A DNA stretch of 64,000 bases, from the NCBI GenBank assembly GCA_022184915.1, contig JAGTJU010000005.1:248001-312000 (forward strand). Reading direction: 5' to 3'. Source of the DNA: Myxococcales bacterium. Its GTDB lineage: Bacteria > Myxococcota_A > Polyangia > Fen-1088. Below the pieces are notes generated by a model. That model was not told where the DNA came from, searched no databases, and worked only from the letters and a program-made list of their open reading frames with translations. A program made the translations under genes and the position numbers. This document shows positions 44,255 through 53,593 of the stretch, piece after piece; position 1 is the first letter of the stretch, and the number at the start of each line of letters is the position of its first letter.

Positions 44255-44887
44255 TCAGAACGCCCTTCCTTCCGTGGCTTCCTGCGGGGCGCGGATGATC
44301 GCGCCCGCCTCGGGATCGAGCTGCAACAACGATGCGGCTATGTCGAGGTCGAGTCGATCTTGGGTCAACGCTTCGATCACGCGCTGGTAAGCGTGGCAGG
44401 GCCCGTCGTAGTCCTCGTCGCGGCGAAAACGCAAAACGCCGTGCACCACGAAAGGGGCGAGAAAACGCATCCCGCACAGGTGGGCCGTGGCTTCGTAAGG
44501 CGCCAGCAGCGCACGCACCGAAAAACGGTTGTGCCCCGAAGCCGTGTAGGAGGCGGCAGGCCCCCCCGTGGTCAGCGCGTTGAAGGTGACCTTGCCCGCC
44601 AAGGCCGTTCCGCCCGCGCCATAGGCCCAGCCATGTGTCAGCACCAGATCTTGCCATTCCTTGAGGATGGCGGGGGTCGAGTACCAGTAAAACGGCGACT
44701 GAAACACGACCGCATCGTGGGCCAGGAGCAACTCTTGCTCTCGCTTCACGTCGATGCCGAGGTCGGGGTACTGCTCGTAAAGGTCATGGCAGGTTACGCC
44801 CTTCAGCGCGGACACGGCGTCGAGAAGCCGCCGGTTCATGCGCGACCTTTCGAGCGCAGGATGCGCGACGAGCAACAGGACCTTCAT
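44255..44887 (-). CDS. NAD(P)H:quinone oxidoreductase-like flavodoxin, Kef ancillary protein (KefF/KefG type)
   Basis: 210 residues. Flavodoxin-2 fold: VLLLVAHPALERSRMNRRLLDAV binds FMN phosphate, AVVFQSPFYWYSTPAILKEWQDLVLTHGWAYG is the strongly conserved middle segment, and KVTFNALTTGGP the next strand. KefF and KefG bind and activate KefC and KefB, and the gene is directly upstream of the antiporter in one operon. The start used drops eight residues (MSPNFGGK) so that the protein begins MKVLLLVAHP as the family does. Confidence 0.88.
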   Translation of the reverse strand: MKVLLLVAHPALERSRMNRRLLDAVSALKGVTCHDLYEQYPDLGIDVKREQELLLAHDAVVFQSPFYWYSTPAILKEWQDLVLTHGWAYGAGGTALAGKVTFNALTTGGPAASYTASGHNRFSVRALLAPYEATAHLCGMRFLAPFVVHGVLRFRRDEDYDGPCHAYQRVIEALTQDRLDLDIAASLLQLDPEAGAIIRAPQEATEGRAF

Positions 44888-44995
44888 CTTGCCCCCAAAA
44901 TTCGGGCTCACCTATACCTCACCCCGAGGGCACCTGGCAATGAGAGCCCCGCTTCGTCGCCGCGGCCCCGGCGCGCTAAGCTTCGGCCCCACACG

Positions 44996-45559
44996 ATGAG
45001 CGCCCGATTTCCCGACGATCCCAAGCCTTGGCAGGTTCTCGAACGAACCTATTTGTTTCAGCGCCCGCCCTGGCTCACCCTCCGCCAGGACCACGTGCGG
45101 CTGCCGAACGGGCAAGAGATCCGAGAGTACTGGGTCTCGGAGTACCCACCCTGGGTGAACGTGGTGGCGGTAACCCAGGACCAGCGGCTGGTGCTCATTC
45201 GCCAGTATCGCCACGGGCTGGGCGCCGTGCACTTCGAGCTGCCTGCGGGGGTTGTCGATCCCGAAGACCCCTCTCTCGAGGTCGCCGCCCGCAGGGAGCT
45301 GGCCGAAGAAACGGGCTACGGAGGCGGGCGGTGGACGCCGCTGTGCACGCTGTCGGCGAACCCCGCCCTGCAAACCAATCTCTCCTACAGTTTCCTCGCG
45401 GAGGGTGTGGAGCCCCTGGCCGAGGCCCGCCCCGAGAGCACCGAGGACTTGCGCGTACACCTCGTCACGTACGACGAAGCCCGCGCGCTCCTCGTCACCG
45501 ACGAAATGGTCCAGGCGCTGCACGTGGCGCCTTTGGCCAAGTACCTGCTTACACGTTGA
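44996..45559 (+). CDS. Nudix hydrolase (ADP-ribose pyrophosphatase-like)
   Basis: 187 residues. The Nudix box reads GVVDPEDPSLEVAARRELAEETGY, with the RELAEETG catalytic helix intact. The segment upstream (QRPPWLTLRQDHVRLPNGQEI, VVAVTQDQRLVLIRQYRHG) resembles ADP-ribose diphosphatases, so the substrate is probably an ADP-sugar, but the exact one is not shown. The start is the ATG after the divergent Kef genes; the frame is open far upstream as a shadow. Confidence 0.87.
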   Translation: MSARFPDDPKPWQVLERTYLFQRPPWLTLRQDHVRLPNGQEIREYWVSEYPPWVNVVAVTQDQRLVLIRQYRHGLGAVHFELPAGVVDPEDPSLEVAARRELAEETGYGGGRWTPLCTLSANPALQTNLSYSFLAEGVEPLAEARPESTEDLRVHLVTYDEARALLVTDEMVQALHVAPLAKYLLTR

Positions 45560-45578
45560 GCGCGAGCGCCCAGGTGAT

Positions 45579-46199
45579 CTAGCGCCGGACGCCAGAAGGC
45601 CGGGGCAGCTCGAACAGCTCCGTGGTGCGCGCGTAGCTCGCGCCCCCCATGCGACCGATCGTATCGAGTTTGTGAGCATCGATCTGGCCTTCGGCCGTGA
45701 CGATCGCGTCGTCGGCGTGCACCATCACGATGCGCCCGATGACGAGGTTCGCCGCCAAGGGGCCGTCGCCCACGCGCACGATCTGGTGAACCACGCACTC
45801 GAGGTGGGCCCGGCTCTCGCCCACCCGCGGCGGACGCACCTGCTCGCTGGCCACGGGCGTAAGACCACAGGCCGCAAACTCGTCGACCTCGTAGTCGAAC
45901 TCGGCCGAGGTTTCGTTCACCGCCACCCGCTGGTCGAACGATGCCGCGCTCACCACGAACTCCGGCACGACGCGGAGGTTGCGCACGGTGTCCTTGGGGG
46001 TGCCGTCGCGGCGATCCACGCACGAAAACACCACAGTCGGAGGATTGGCCCCCACGCCACTGAAGAAACTGAACGGGGCCAAGTTTGGCACCCCCTCCGC
46101 CGACAGCGTGGAGATCCAGGCGATCGGCCGCGGCGTGATGAGCCCGATCATTAACTGGTAAACATCGCGGGCCGGGAGTGTCGAAGGGTCGAAGCGCAT
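45579..46199 (-). CDS. Flavin-reductase-like FMN-binding split-barrel protein
   Basis: 206 residues. LITPRPIAWISTLSAEGVPNLAPFSFFSGVGANPPTVVFS is the typical first half of the flavin reductase-like family, with KDTVRNLRVVPEFVVS and the VNETSAEFDYEVDEFAACGL helix. Members reduce or bind FMN; a specific partner is not indicated. Converges on the Nudix gene. Confidence 0.85.
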   Translation of the reverse strand: MRFDPSTLPARDVYQLMIGLITPRPIAWISTLSAEGVPNLAPFSFFSGVGANPPTVVFSCVDRRDGTPKDTVRNLRVVPEFVVSAASFDQRVAVNETSAEFDYEVDEFAACGLTPVASEQVRPPRVGESRAHLECVVHQIVRVGDGPLAANLVIGRIVMVHADDAIVTAEGQIDAHKLDTIGRMGGASYARTTELFELPRPSGVRR

Positions 46200-46235
46200 C
46201 GAACCCGCAGTGTACCACCGCCCGTCCCGGCCGCG

Positions 46236-46739
46236 TCAGTCAGGGAGCGCGAAGGGAGCCTTCCCGAAACGCACCCGCAAACCATTGATGAAGCGATTGA
46301 CCCCCGGTCGGTTCAAAAGCCGCAGCTCGACCTTGCGTTTTCCTGGGAAGGTCACCAGGGAGAGGCCCAGCAGCAAAAACACGAGCCCAGGGCCCGGCAC
46401 GAGCGGCAGGATCATCACCAAGCCCAGCGCCAGCAGGACGGCCCCCAAGAGGTTGCGCGCGACGGCGATGGTAAAGCGTAAGATGGGATGCACGACGGTT
46501 TTCGGTGCGCTTGGCATGAAGTGGTTTGACGGCAGCAACACCACCGTGGCGAAACCGAGTCCGGTCGCCAAGACAGTCAAGCCCAGCGCCAGCGCCACGG
46601 TCACACCCGTTCCCAGCCGCCCAAACTCGCTCACGACCATTTTGTACAATTCACCCACGACCGTTCCATCTTGTCTCGCGGCCTTCCAAACTTCCAGTGG
46701 CCGAGCGCTCAGTCGGATGCACGCGGCACATCCCCTCAC
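46236..46739 (-). CDS. PGPGW-family transmembrane protein
   Basis: Up to 167 residues. Three hydrophobic stretches are visible: VALALGLTVLATGLGFATVVLLP, NLLGAVLLALGLVMILPLVPGPG and LVFLLLGLSLVTF. VPGPGLVFLLLGLSLV matches the PGPGW motif, though the Trp is Leu here. The C-terminus (GVNRFINGLRVRFGKAP) is basic and cytoplasmic. The first 30 residues may not be translated: GTG at 46658 and ATG at 46640 are alternative starts. Function unknown. Divergent from the acyltransferase gene by 11 bp if the longest start is used. Confidence 0.6.
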   Translation of the reverse strand: MRGCAACIRLSARPLEVWKAARQDGTVVGELYKMVVSEFGRLGTGVTVALALGLTVLATGLGFATVVLLPSNHFMPSAPKTVVHPILRFTIAVARNLLGAVLLALGLVMILPLVPGPGLVFLLLGLSLVTFPGKRKVELRLLNRPGVNRFINGLRVRFGKAPFALPD

Positions 46740-46750
46740 AACCCTCGAAC

Positions 46751-47932
46751 ATGACTGAACAACTTCGCATTCAGGTGCTCACGTCCCTGGCCGACGTCAC
46801 AGCCCAGGTCTGGAACGCCTGCGTTCCGGAAGACGACCCCTTCACCGAGCACGCGTTCCTGGCGGCGCTCGAGCGCTCGGGCTCCGTGGGGGGCACGACG
46901 GGCTGGCTGCCCCGCTTCGTGGTCGTGTCGAGAGGCGACGAGGTGGTCGGCGGCGCGCCGGTTTACCTCAAGGACAACAGCTACGGCGAATATATCTTCG
47001 ACTGGGGGTGGGCCGGCGGCGCCGAGCAGGCCGGAATCGCGTATTACCCCAAGCTCGTGGTGGCCGTGCCCTTCACGCCCGCTACCGGCAGCCGCCTGCT
47101 CGTCAAGGCGGGCGAGCCGCGCGGGCCCGTGGTCGCGGCCTTGATCGCGGGCCTACGTGCCATCGCAGAAGCCGAAGAGGTCTCGTCGATCCACGTCCTG
47201 TTTTGCCCGCCCGATGAGGTGCAGGAGCTGACGGCCGCCGGGTTTCGCTCCCGGTATTCCTTTCAGTTCCACTGGCAGAACCGCACACCCGCGCCGTACG
47301 CACACTTTGATGACTTTCTGCAGGCGTTTCGTTCGGAGAACCGCAAGCAGGTACGCAAGGAGCGTCGTACCGCCCAAAGCCACGGGCTCACTCTGACCAC
47401 CCTCGAAGGGCCCGAGATGGGCGATGCCGAGTGGCGCGCCGTGGCCAACCTCTACGACGAGAACGCCGACAAACACGGCGCCATCACTTACCTCACGCCC
47501 TCCTTCTTCGAGATCCTACGCCAGACCTATGCGCACCGGGTGGTCACGACCTTCGCGTACCAGGGCTCGACGCCGGTGGCGGGCACCCTGAACTTCCAAA
47601 AGGGTCGACACATCTACGGCCGCTACTGGGGCGCCGAGGTCGAGCGCCCCATGCTGCACTTCGAGCTTTGCTACTACCAGCTCATCGAGCGCGCGATCGC
47701 GCAGGGACTCGTTCGTTTCGAGGCCGGCGCACAGGGCGAACACAAGCTCAAGCGCGGCCTGATGCCAACCCTCACCCACAGCGCCCACTGGATTCGCCAC
47801 CCGGGGCTCGATCGCGCCGTCGCGGGATTTTTATCTCACGAAGCCCACGCGGTGAAGGCCCGCGTGGAGCAGTACGCACAGCACGGCCCCTATCAACGCG
47901 CAGAGGAAGCGAAGGCGGATACGCCCCCGTAA
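46751..47932 (+). CDS. FemAB/GNAT-like acyltransferase (DUF482 family)
   Basis: 393 residues. The family landmarks are DPFTEHAFLAALERSGS near the N-terminus, YGEYIFDWGWA, YPKLVVAVPFTPATGSRLLV, YSFQFHWQNR, NRKQVRKERR and the final FEAGAQGEHKLKRGLMPTLTHSAHW. It belongs to the peptidoglycan-biosynthesis/recognition proteins of the acetyltransferase superfamily; the acyl donor and acceptor are not known. No membrane segment. The start is the ATG 75 codons inside a longer open frame. Confidence 0.88.
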   Translation: MTEQLRIQVLTSLADVTAQVWNACVPEDDPFTEHAFLAALERSGSVGGTTGWLPRFVVVSRGDEVVGGAPVYLKDNSYGEYIFDWGWAGGAEQAGIAYYPKLVVAVPFTPATGSRLLVKAGEPRGPVVAALIAGLRAIAEAEEVSSIHVLFCPPDEVQELTAAGFRSRYSFQFHWQNRTPAPYAHFDDFLQAFRSENRKQVRKERRTAQSHGLTLTTLEGPEMGDAEWRAVANLYDENADKHGAITYLTPSFFEILRQTYAHRVVTTFAYQGSTPVAGTLNFQKGRHIYGRYWGAEVERPMLHFELCYYQLIERAIAQGLVRFEAGAQGEHKLKRGLMPTLTHSAHWIRHPGLDRAVAGFLSHEAHAVKARVEQYAQHGPYQRAEEAKADTPP

Positions 47933-47969
47933 CCGCAGGGCGTGGTCGCCTGCGAGGCAACCACCGGCG

Positions 47970-49253
47970 CTACTCCGCCGGCTCCCCAAGGGCGATGCGC
48001 CGATGTTGGATCGTGCGCAGCTTTCTGCCCCCGCGTTCTGACCCTTCGTGGACCCGCCTCCACTCGGCTTCGGTCCGTCGAAACACGCCGAGGCCCGAGA
48101 CACCAGCCAGTTCGATGTGCTCGGGCTGCCGACGATGGAACGATTCTTTCTCATCCCGATCGGACGCGTACCCTGGCAACAAAAGCCCTGACTTCGCAAG
48201 CGCCGGCAAGCGGACACGCGCCCGCTGGGCATCGATGAGATCCCAGGCAAGGCGGTCCATGGCCACCGGGTCGGTGGACATCATCAAGGCCTTCGGCTCC
48301 CACGCATAGGCGCTGGCAAAGGGCCCTCCCTGATAGATACCCACGAACGCCTCCATGATGTGCAGCACCACTTTTTGGCGGATCACAGGCAGAGCCACGA
48401 CGGCGGGAATGAACGTGCGGCACTGGTTCAACGACGGGATGGCATGCGTGCGCGAAACGTTGTTGACCAGACCATGCGACAGATTCTTGAGGGCGCCCGT
48501 GACCCCTGCACTGGAATGCTCCTTGAGCACACAAAGGTTGATGATCTTGTCCACCTGCCGGGTGACGATCTGGCTCACGTAGGAGCGGCGGCTGTGCGGC
48601 GCGTCCGGAGCGTTCAACGGGTGAACGTAGGCAAACTCGGCGAAATGTTCAGGATCATACCCGCTGACCCCGGGGCTGCCGTCCGTGCGCGCAGCACCAT
48701 GCTCTTTCTCCTTACCAGGATCGCCCACCGAGTACCCGGAGGGATCAATCTGCGTTTCATCGTAGCCCACCGAAGACGCCGCCCAGCGGGTGCCCAAGCG
48801 ATCAGCCAGGCGGTGATAACCACAGTTCATGAAGGCATCACGATAACGGTCGAAGAGCACGATGTCCTTGGGGGCGATGCCCGCCTTCGTGAGCCCCTGC
48901 ACGACGGCCATGATGGTCTCGGGGCTGCTGATCGCCGTTCGACGCCCGCCGCGCCCCCGCGACAAGCCCACCGGATTCACCTTGAGCCCCACCACCTCAC
49001 CGGGACGGATGAACCTTCGCCAGGCTTCCACCTCGTCAGAGGCGCCTGTCAGCGTGAGCAAGGCACGTCGAACAGTTTGCCCGATGGGCTCGGCCTGCAA
49101 CCCGCCATCCACCACGCTACCAGGGTGAAACACCTCCGCGACCTCACCAGGATGAAGCCCTGGCAGGGCGGGGCTGCGGGATCTGGCCCGGGCGGGGCGC
49201 CTGGAGCCCTCACCCTGCTTGGGGGTGCTTGCAAGGCGGGTTGACCCGCACAT
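47970..49253 (-). CDS. DUF362 domain protein, probably frameshifted near its start
   Basis: 427 residues from the first reasonable ATG in this frame. The DUF362 domain is plain: FIRPGEVVGLKVNPVG, ETIMAVVQGLTKAGI, DIVLFDRYRDAFMNCGY, QVDKIINLCVLKEHSSAGVTGALKNLSHG and MSTDPVAMDRLAWDLIDAQR. Family members of this type normally begin with a Tat signal, and exactly such a signal is found just upstream in a different frame (49049-49336). One missing base between about 49160 and 49250 would join them into a 455-residue protein. As it stands the gene would make a cytoplasmic protein with a basic, unlikely N-terminus. Function of the domain is unknown; some members bind Fe-S clusters. Confidence 0.8.
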   Translation of the reverse strand: MCGSTRLASTPKQGEGSRRPARARSRSPALPGLHPGEVAEVFHPGSVVDGGLQAEPIGQTVRRALLTLTGASDEVEAWRRFIRPGEVVGLKVNPVGLSRGRGGRRTAISSPETIMAVVQGLTKAGIAPKDIVLFDRYRDAFMNCGYHRLADRLGTRWAASSVGYDETQIDPSGYSVGDPGKEKEHGAARTDGSPGVSGYDPEHFAEFAYVHPLNAPDAPHSRRSYVSQIVTRQVDKIINLCVLKEHSSAGVTGALKNLSHGLVNNVSRTHAIPSLNQCRTFIPAVVALPVIRQKVVLHIMEAFVGIYQGGPFASAYAWEPKALMMSTDPVAMDRLAWDLIDAQRARVRLPALAKSGLLLPGYASDRDEKESFHRRQPEHIELAGVSGLGVFRRTEAEWRRVHEGSERGGRKLRTIQHRRIALGEPAE

Positions 49254-49336
49254 CCCCAAAGCCCGGGGGCCACACCCGCCGCCGCCCGTAGCGAGGTCCG
49301 CCTCGTAAACCCCAACCGCTTCCTCGACCCGCCCAT
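49160..49336 (-). pseudogene. Tat-lipoprotein signal segment out of frame with the DUF362 gene
   Basis: MGGSRKRLGF is followed by TRRTSLRAAAGVAPGLWGCAG: a twin-arginine motif, an Ala/Gly hydrophobic stretch and a lipobox-like LWGC. Both frames remain open over the next 90 nt, so the exact place of the shift cannot be fixed. It is best read as the true 5' end of the DUF362 gene. Confidence 0.6.
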
Positions 49337-49412
49337 GCCGTGAGCTTAGCGCACGTACGCGCCCGAGCCCGCAGCGGGGCAAACCACCTGGTAAGTCACG
49401 AGGGTCTTTGCC

Positions 49413-50600
49413 TTGCCGATGCCTCCCTCCCCCGACACGCCGCCAGCCATTCCGGGCGCTTACGCCCTCAGAAGCGTCTACTTCGCCTACCTCGCCGCCA
49501 TTGGGGTGGCCGTTCCCTTTTTTCCGCCTTACCTACGGGGCCTTGGCTTTTCGGGTGGGCAGATCGGCTGGGTCTTGGCCGCGGCGCCCCTCATGCACCT
49601 GAGCGGCCCCCTGCTCTGGGGCTTCGTGACCGACCGATCCCGAAGGCCGGCGCTCGTGCTGCGGGTGGCGTTGCTCGGTGCAGCGCTCGGGTACCTGCCC
49701 TTGTCGGTCGCGCACTCCTTCGCGGCCGTATTTTTGATTCAGCTCGTGCATCAGGTCTTTAGCATCGCGCTGCCTGGACTTACGGACTCGTTGGCGCTCT
49801 TGCGCGTCCGCAACTCGTCAGACGACTACGGACGCATCCGCGTGTGGGGCTCGCTTGGCTTCGTGGTCTCTTGTTTGGGCATGGGGCAGTGGCTCGCAAG
49901 GCGGAGCCTGCCGGCCGATCCGCTGATCCCTCTCTTCGTGCCTGCGGCCTTGATGATGGCGTTCGCCCTCTCCTTTCGCCTCGAGGGGCAGGGAGGCAAA
50001 GACCGTCCCAACCTCCACGACGCGCGTCGGCTCCTTGCAGACAAGAGGTTCCAGTTCATTCTCGTCACCGCGAGTGTTCACTGGGCGTGTGCCGTGCCTT
50101 ACCACGGCTTTTTGGGGGTGCACGTGCAAGACCGGGGCATGGGTGCCCGCGTGATCAGCCTCGCCTTCGCCGTGAGTGTGCTGTCGGAGATGCTCACCTT
50201 CTTCTACTTCCGTCGCATCAGAAAGCGATTCTCTCTTTCCACGCTGCTCGTCCTCGTCACGACGGTGTCCGCCTTCCGATGGTTGGTCACGGCGTGGGCC
50301 GACGACGCGATTTTGCTCGTGGGGATTCAAGCGCTTCACGGCGTGACCTTCGGAGTCTTCTGGGCCTCCTCCCTCGCTTGGCTTACCGCGTGTGTCCCCG
50401 AGAAGCTGCGCGCCACGGGCCAAACCGTCTTCACAGCGGTCACCTTCGGAATGGGCGCCTTTTTCGGGGCGCTCGCAGCGGGCCACGTCTACGAAGCCAC
50501 GGGCTCCGCTGTGCCCGCCTTCGTCGGCGCAGCCGTCATCAACCTCTGTCAAGCCCTGGCCATCGTCCTGTGGGGACGAAAGCTGACCCCCGAAGCGTGA
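49413..50600 (+). CDS. MFS transporter
   Basis: 395 residues with about 12 membrane helices in two halves. LRGLGFSGGQIGWVLAAAPLMHLSGPLLWGFVTDRSRR holds the loop 2-3 signature GxxxDRxxRR-like motif, and GRIRVWGSLGFVVSCLGMG is a typical fourth helix for the nucleoside/sugar MFS_1-like group (HcaT, LacY relatives). The substrate is not shown. The start may be TTG (with AGGG 8 nt upstream) or the ATG six nt later. Confidence 0.85.
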   Translation: MPMPPSPDTPPAIPGAYALRSVYFAYLAAIGVAVPFFPPYLRGLGFSGGQIGWVLAAAPLMHLSGPLLWGFVTDRSRRPALVLRVALLGAALGYLPLSVAHSFAAVFLIQLVHQVFSIALPGLTDSLALLRVRNSSDDYGRIRVWGSLGFVVSCLGMGQWLARRSLPADPLIPLFVPAALMMAFALSFRLEGQGGKDRPNLHDARRLLADKRFQFILVTASVHWACAVPYHGFLGVHVQDRGMGARVISLAFAVSVLSEMLTFFYFRRIRKRFSLSTLLVLVTTVSAFRWLVTAWADDAILLVGIQALHGVTFGVFWASSLAWLTACVPEKLRATGQTVFTAVTFGMGAFFGALAAGHVYEATGSAVPAFVGAAVINLCQALAIVLWGRKLTPEA

Positions 50601-50658
50601 GCCCCAAGACGCCCGGCTTTCGCCTGTGAAGCCGCGCCGCGAAGACGCCCAGCCATGT

Positions 50659-53037
50659 TCAGCTGAGCGGCTCGGGGACCTTCTCGGCCTTCTCTTTGCC
50701 CTTGAGCTTTTTTCCTGTCGAAGGCTTGTGGGGTTCGTAGCTGAAGACCAGCTTGTCCCCCGCCGGGACCGCGTCGATGTTGACCGTGCCTCCGTTCACC
50801 AGCGCGCCAAAGAGCAGCTCGTTCGTGAGCGGCTTTTTCACTTCGTCCTGGATCACGCGGGCCAAGGGGCGCGCGCCGAAGGCAAGATCGTAGCCCTTCT
50901 CTGCCAGGAAGGCGCGGGCGCCATTCTTCAAGGCCACACGCACGTTGCGGGCTGCCAGCTGTTCCGCCAGCTCAGCGATGAACTTGTCCACGATCTGTCC
51001 CATGACCTCCGGCCGCAGCGGCGCAAAGTCGATCTTTGCGTCGAGGCGGTTACGGAACTCGGGAGAGAAGGTGCGCTTGAAGGCCTCGTCCGAATCACCA
51101 AACCGATCGGACGAGCCGAACCCGGGCATGCGCTTCGAGAGCTCTCGTGCGCCCACGTTGCTCGTCATGATCAGAATGACGTGCCGGAAATCGCTCTTGC
51201 GCCCGTTGTTGTCCGTGAGTCCCCCATGGTCCATCACCTGCAAGAGGATGTTGAACAGATCGGGATGAGCCTTCTCGATTTCGTCCAGCAGCAGCACCGT
51301 GTGGGGCGTCTTGTGGATAGCATCGGTGAGAAGTCCTCCCTGATCGAAACCCACGTAGCCAGGCGGCGCACCGATGAGACGCGAAACCGTGTGGCGCTCC
51401 ATGTACTCCGACATGTCGAAGCGCAGGAAACTTACCCCCAAAAGCTCCGCAAGCTGCTTGGCGAGCTCCGTTTTGCCCACGCCCGTGGGGCCCGCGAACA
51501 GGAAGCTCGCGATGGGCTTGTCAGGATGTCCGAGCCCCGCCCGGCTCATCCGAATCGCCTGCACCACCTTCTGCACGGCAAAGTCCTGCCCGTAGATGCG
51601 GGTCTGCAACTCGTCTTCGAGGTTCCGCAGCTTCTCGCGGTCGTCCGAGGCGACCCGTTTCGGCGGAATGCGTGCCATCGTGGCCACCACCGTCTCGATG
51701 TCGCGCTCGCGCACCACGGGCACCGCGTCTCCCTTGCGCTTGATCTTCAGCGCCGCCCCCGCCTCATCGATGAGATCGATGGCCTTATCGGGCAGGCGCC
51801 TGTCCGTCAGGTGACGCGACGAAAGGTCAGCCGCAGCGGCGAGCGCCTTGTCCGTGTACTTGACGCGATGGAACGTCTCATAGTGAGACCGCAAACCCCG
51901 CAAAATCTTGAGGGTGTCGTCGATGCTGGGCTCACCCACCTCGATGGGCTGGAACCTACGCGCCAGCGCCCGATCCTTTTCGATGTAGCTACGAAACTCT
52001 TTGTGGGTGGTGGTCCCGATGCACCGAATCCGTCCCGAAGACAGCAACGGCTTGAGCAGGTTCGAGGCGTCCATGGCACCGCCCGAAGCGGCGCCGGCCC
52101 CCACGATCGTGTGCAGCTCGTCGATGAAGACGATGGCGTTGTCCTTCTCCTCGAGCTTCTGCATCACCGCCTTGAAGCGCTCCTCGAAGTCGCCCCGAAA
52201 CCGCGTTCCCGCCACGAGGGAGCCCATGTCCAAGGCCCAGATCTCCGCCCCCTGGAGCGCCGCGGGCGCTTCCCCCAGCTCGATTTGCCGGGCCATCCCC
52301 TCGACGATGGCGGTCTTTCCCACGCCCGCGTCGCCGATGAACAAAGGGTTGTTCTTCCGGCGCCGAGCCAAAACATGGAGCGCTCGCTCCACTTCAGCGG
52401 CGCGCCCGATGAGCGGATCGATCTTCCCCTCCCGCGCCCGTTCGTTGAGGTTCATCGCGTATGCCGCCAAGGGATCGGCCGGGGTGCCTTCCTCCTCGCC
52501 GGCGGCGGGTGGGGGGCCTTCGCTGGGCTGGTTCTGGTTCGGCTTCGCCGGCAAAAGCCGCGAGATACCGTGGGAAATGAAGCTCACCACGTCGAGGCGC
52601 GAGATCCCCTCCTCTTTGAGGAAGAAGACCGCATGTGACTCGGGCTCCGAAAACATTGCCGCCAACACGTTGGCCCCATGGGCCGTTTTGCGACCCGCGC
52701 CGAGCACGTGGTTGACCGCCCGCTGCACCACGCGCGCGAAGCCGAGAGTCGGCTGCGCGGGCTCCGGTTCGGGGTTGCCCTCGTCCAGCGAGGGAACTTC
52801 CGACGACAAAAAGCCTTCCAGTTTTTGCCGCACCCGGGGAATGTTGCCACCGCAGTGCCGAATGGCGTCGGCGGTTTTGTCGTCGTCCAGCAGCGCGAGC
52901 AGCAAATGCTCGAGCCCCGAGTACTCGTGACGGCGTCGCGTGGCATCGTCGAGCGCGCGGCGTAGGGCCGCTTCCAACTCGGGGCTCAGCACCGAAGGCT
53001 CGCTGTCGTCGTTTCGTTCTTGCGGAGTGTCAGCCAC
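50659..53037 (-). CDS. clpA: ATP-dependent Clp protease ATPase subunit ClpA
   Basis: 792 residues. The N-domain (SPELEAALRRALDDATRRRHEYSGLEHLLLALL) binds ClpS. Two AAA+ modules follow: Walker A GDAGVGKTAIVEG, Walker B VFIDELHTIVGAG; and Walker A GPTGVGKTELAKQLAE, Walker B VLLLDEIEKAHPD. No ClpB-type middle coiled coil is present. It unfolds substrates for ClpP. The C-terminus is Lys-rich. It follows clpS by 43 nt on the same strand, the standard clpS-clpA pair; clpP is not in the window. Confidence 0.95.
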   Translation of the reverse strand: MADTPQERNDDSEPSVLSPELEAALRRALDDATRRRHEYSGLEHLLLALLDDDKTADAIRHCGGNIPRVRQKLEGFLSSEVPSLDEGNPEPEPAQPTLGFARVVQRAVNHVLGAGRKTAHGANVLAAMFSEPESHAVFFLKEEGISRLDVVSFISHGISRLLPAKPNQNQPSEGPPPAAGEEEGTPADPLAAYAMNLNERAREGKIDPLIGRAAEVERALHVLARRRKNNPLFIGDAGVGKTAIVEGMARQIELGEAPAALQGAEIWALDMGSLVAGTRFRGDFEERFKAVMQKLEEKDNAIVFIDELHTIVGAGAASGGAMDASNLLKPLLSSGRIRCIGTTTHKEFRSYIEKDRALARRFQPIEVGEPSIDDTLKILRGLRSHYETFHRVKYTDKALAAAADLSSRHLTDRRLPDKAIDLIDEAGAALKIKRKGDAVPVVRERDIETVVATMARIPPKRVASDDREKLRNLEDELQTRIYGQDFAVQKVVQAIRMSRAGLGHPDKPIASFLFAGPTGVGKTELAKQLAELLGVSFLRFDMSEYMERHTVSRLIGAPPGYVGFDQGGLLTDAIHKTPHTVLLLDEIEKAHPDLFNILLQVMDHGGLTDNNGRKSDFRHVILIMTSNVGARELSKRMPGFGSSDRFGDSDEAFKRTFSPEFRNRLDAKIDFAPLRPEVMGQIVDKFIAELAEQLAARNVRVALKNGARAFLAEKGYDLAFGARPLARVIQDEVKKPLTNELLFGALVNGGTVNIDAVPAGDKLVFSYEPHKPSTGKKLKGKEKAEKVPEPLS

Positions 53038-53080
53038 GTCTATCCTCCTACGGGAACCACCTTCAACCCATCGTCAAGCT

Positions 53081-53443
53081 TCACGCCCGGCCTCCGCCGT
53101 CGGCACTGCCCTCGCCACCCCCGCTGCCCTCCTGGGCGCGGATCGACGCCTGCAAAGGCATCTCGTGCTCGCGCGCGAACCGAATCGTCTGCTGTGCCTT
53201 GGTCTCGGCCACCTCGTAGGTGAACACGCCCGCCACGCCCACGCCTCTCGTGTGCACGTGAAGCATGATCTGGCGGGCCTTGGCCGCGTCATGGTGAAAA
53301 AACCGCATCAAGACGTAGACCACGAACTCCTGCGTGGTGTAGTCGTCGTTGTGCAAAAGCACCTCGTAAAGGCGTGGGCGCTGCACCTTGGGCTTGTCCA
53401 AGGTTTGGAGATCGCGCTCCAAGGCCCCCTCCTTCTTCGGCAT
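53081..53443 (-). CDS. clpS: ClpA adaptor protein ClpS
   Basis: 120 residues. Core PRLYEVLLHNDDYTTQEFVVYVLMRFFHHDAAKARQIMLHVHTRG with the NDD and HxxG parts of the N-degron pocket, followed by GVAGVFTYEVAETKAQQTI. It hands N-end-rule substrates to ClpA. The Gly/Ser-rich tail after residue 105 is not usual and is probably flexible. Precedes clpA. Confidence 0.95.
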   Translation of the reverse strand: MPKKEGALERDLQTLDKPKVQRPRLYEVLLHNDDYTTQEFVVYVLMRFFHHDAAKARQIMLHVHTRGVGVAGVFTYEVAETKAQQTIRFAREHEMPLQASIRAQEGSGGGEGSADGGGRA

Positions 53444-53593
53444 TTCGCCTTCTAGCTTGGCACGACCACAGGGGGCGTCAAGGGTTGCCTCCGCCCCCCC
53501 GAAATGCGGAGAAATCCCGCCGAAATCTTGCCTTTTGGCCGAACGCCCCCATGAGCGTCGCAGGGGACAAAGGCGCCTGCAATGACGAGAGGT

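Noticed and set aside
50626-52638. A 670-codon plus-strand frame antisense to clpA
   Set aside because: Shadow of clpA, no recognisable domain.
53447-53475. TTGACG on the minus strand before clpS as a -35 box
   Set aside because: At 17-bp spacing the -10 position reads AAGCTA, a poor match.
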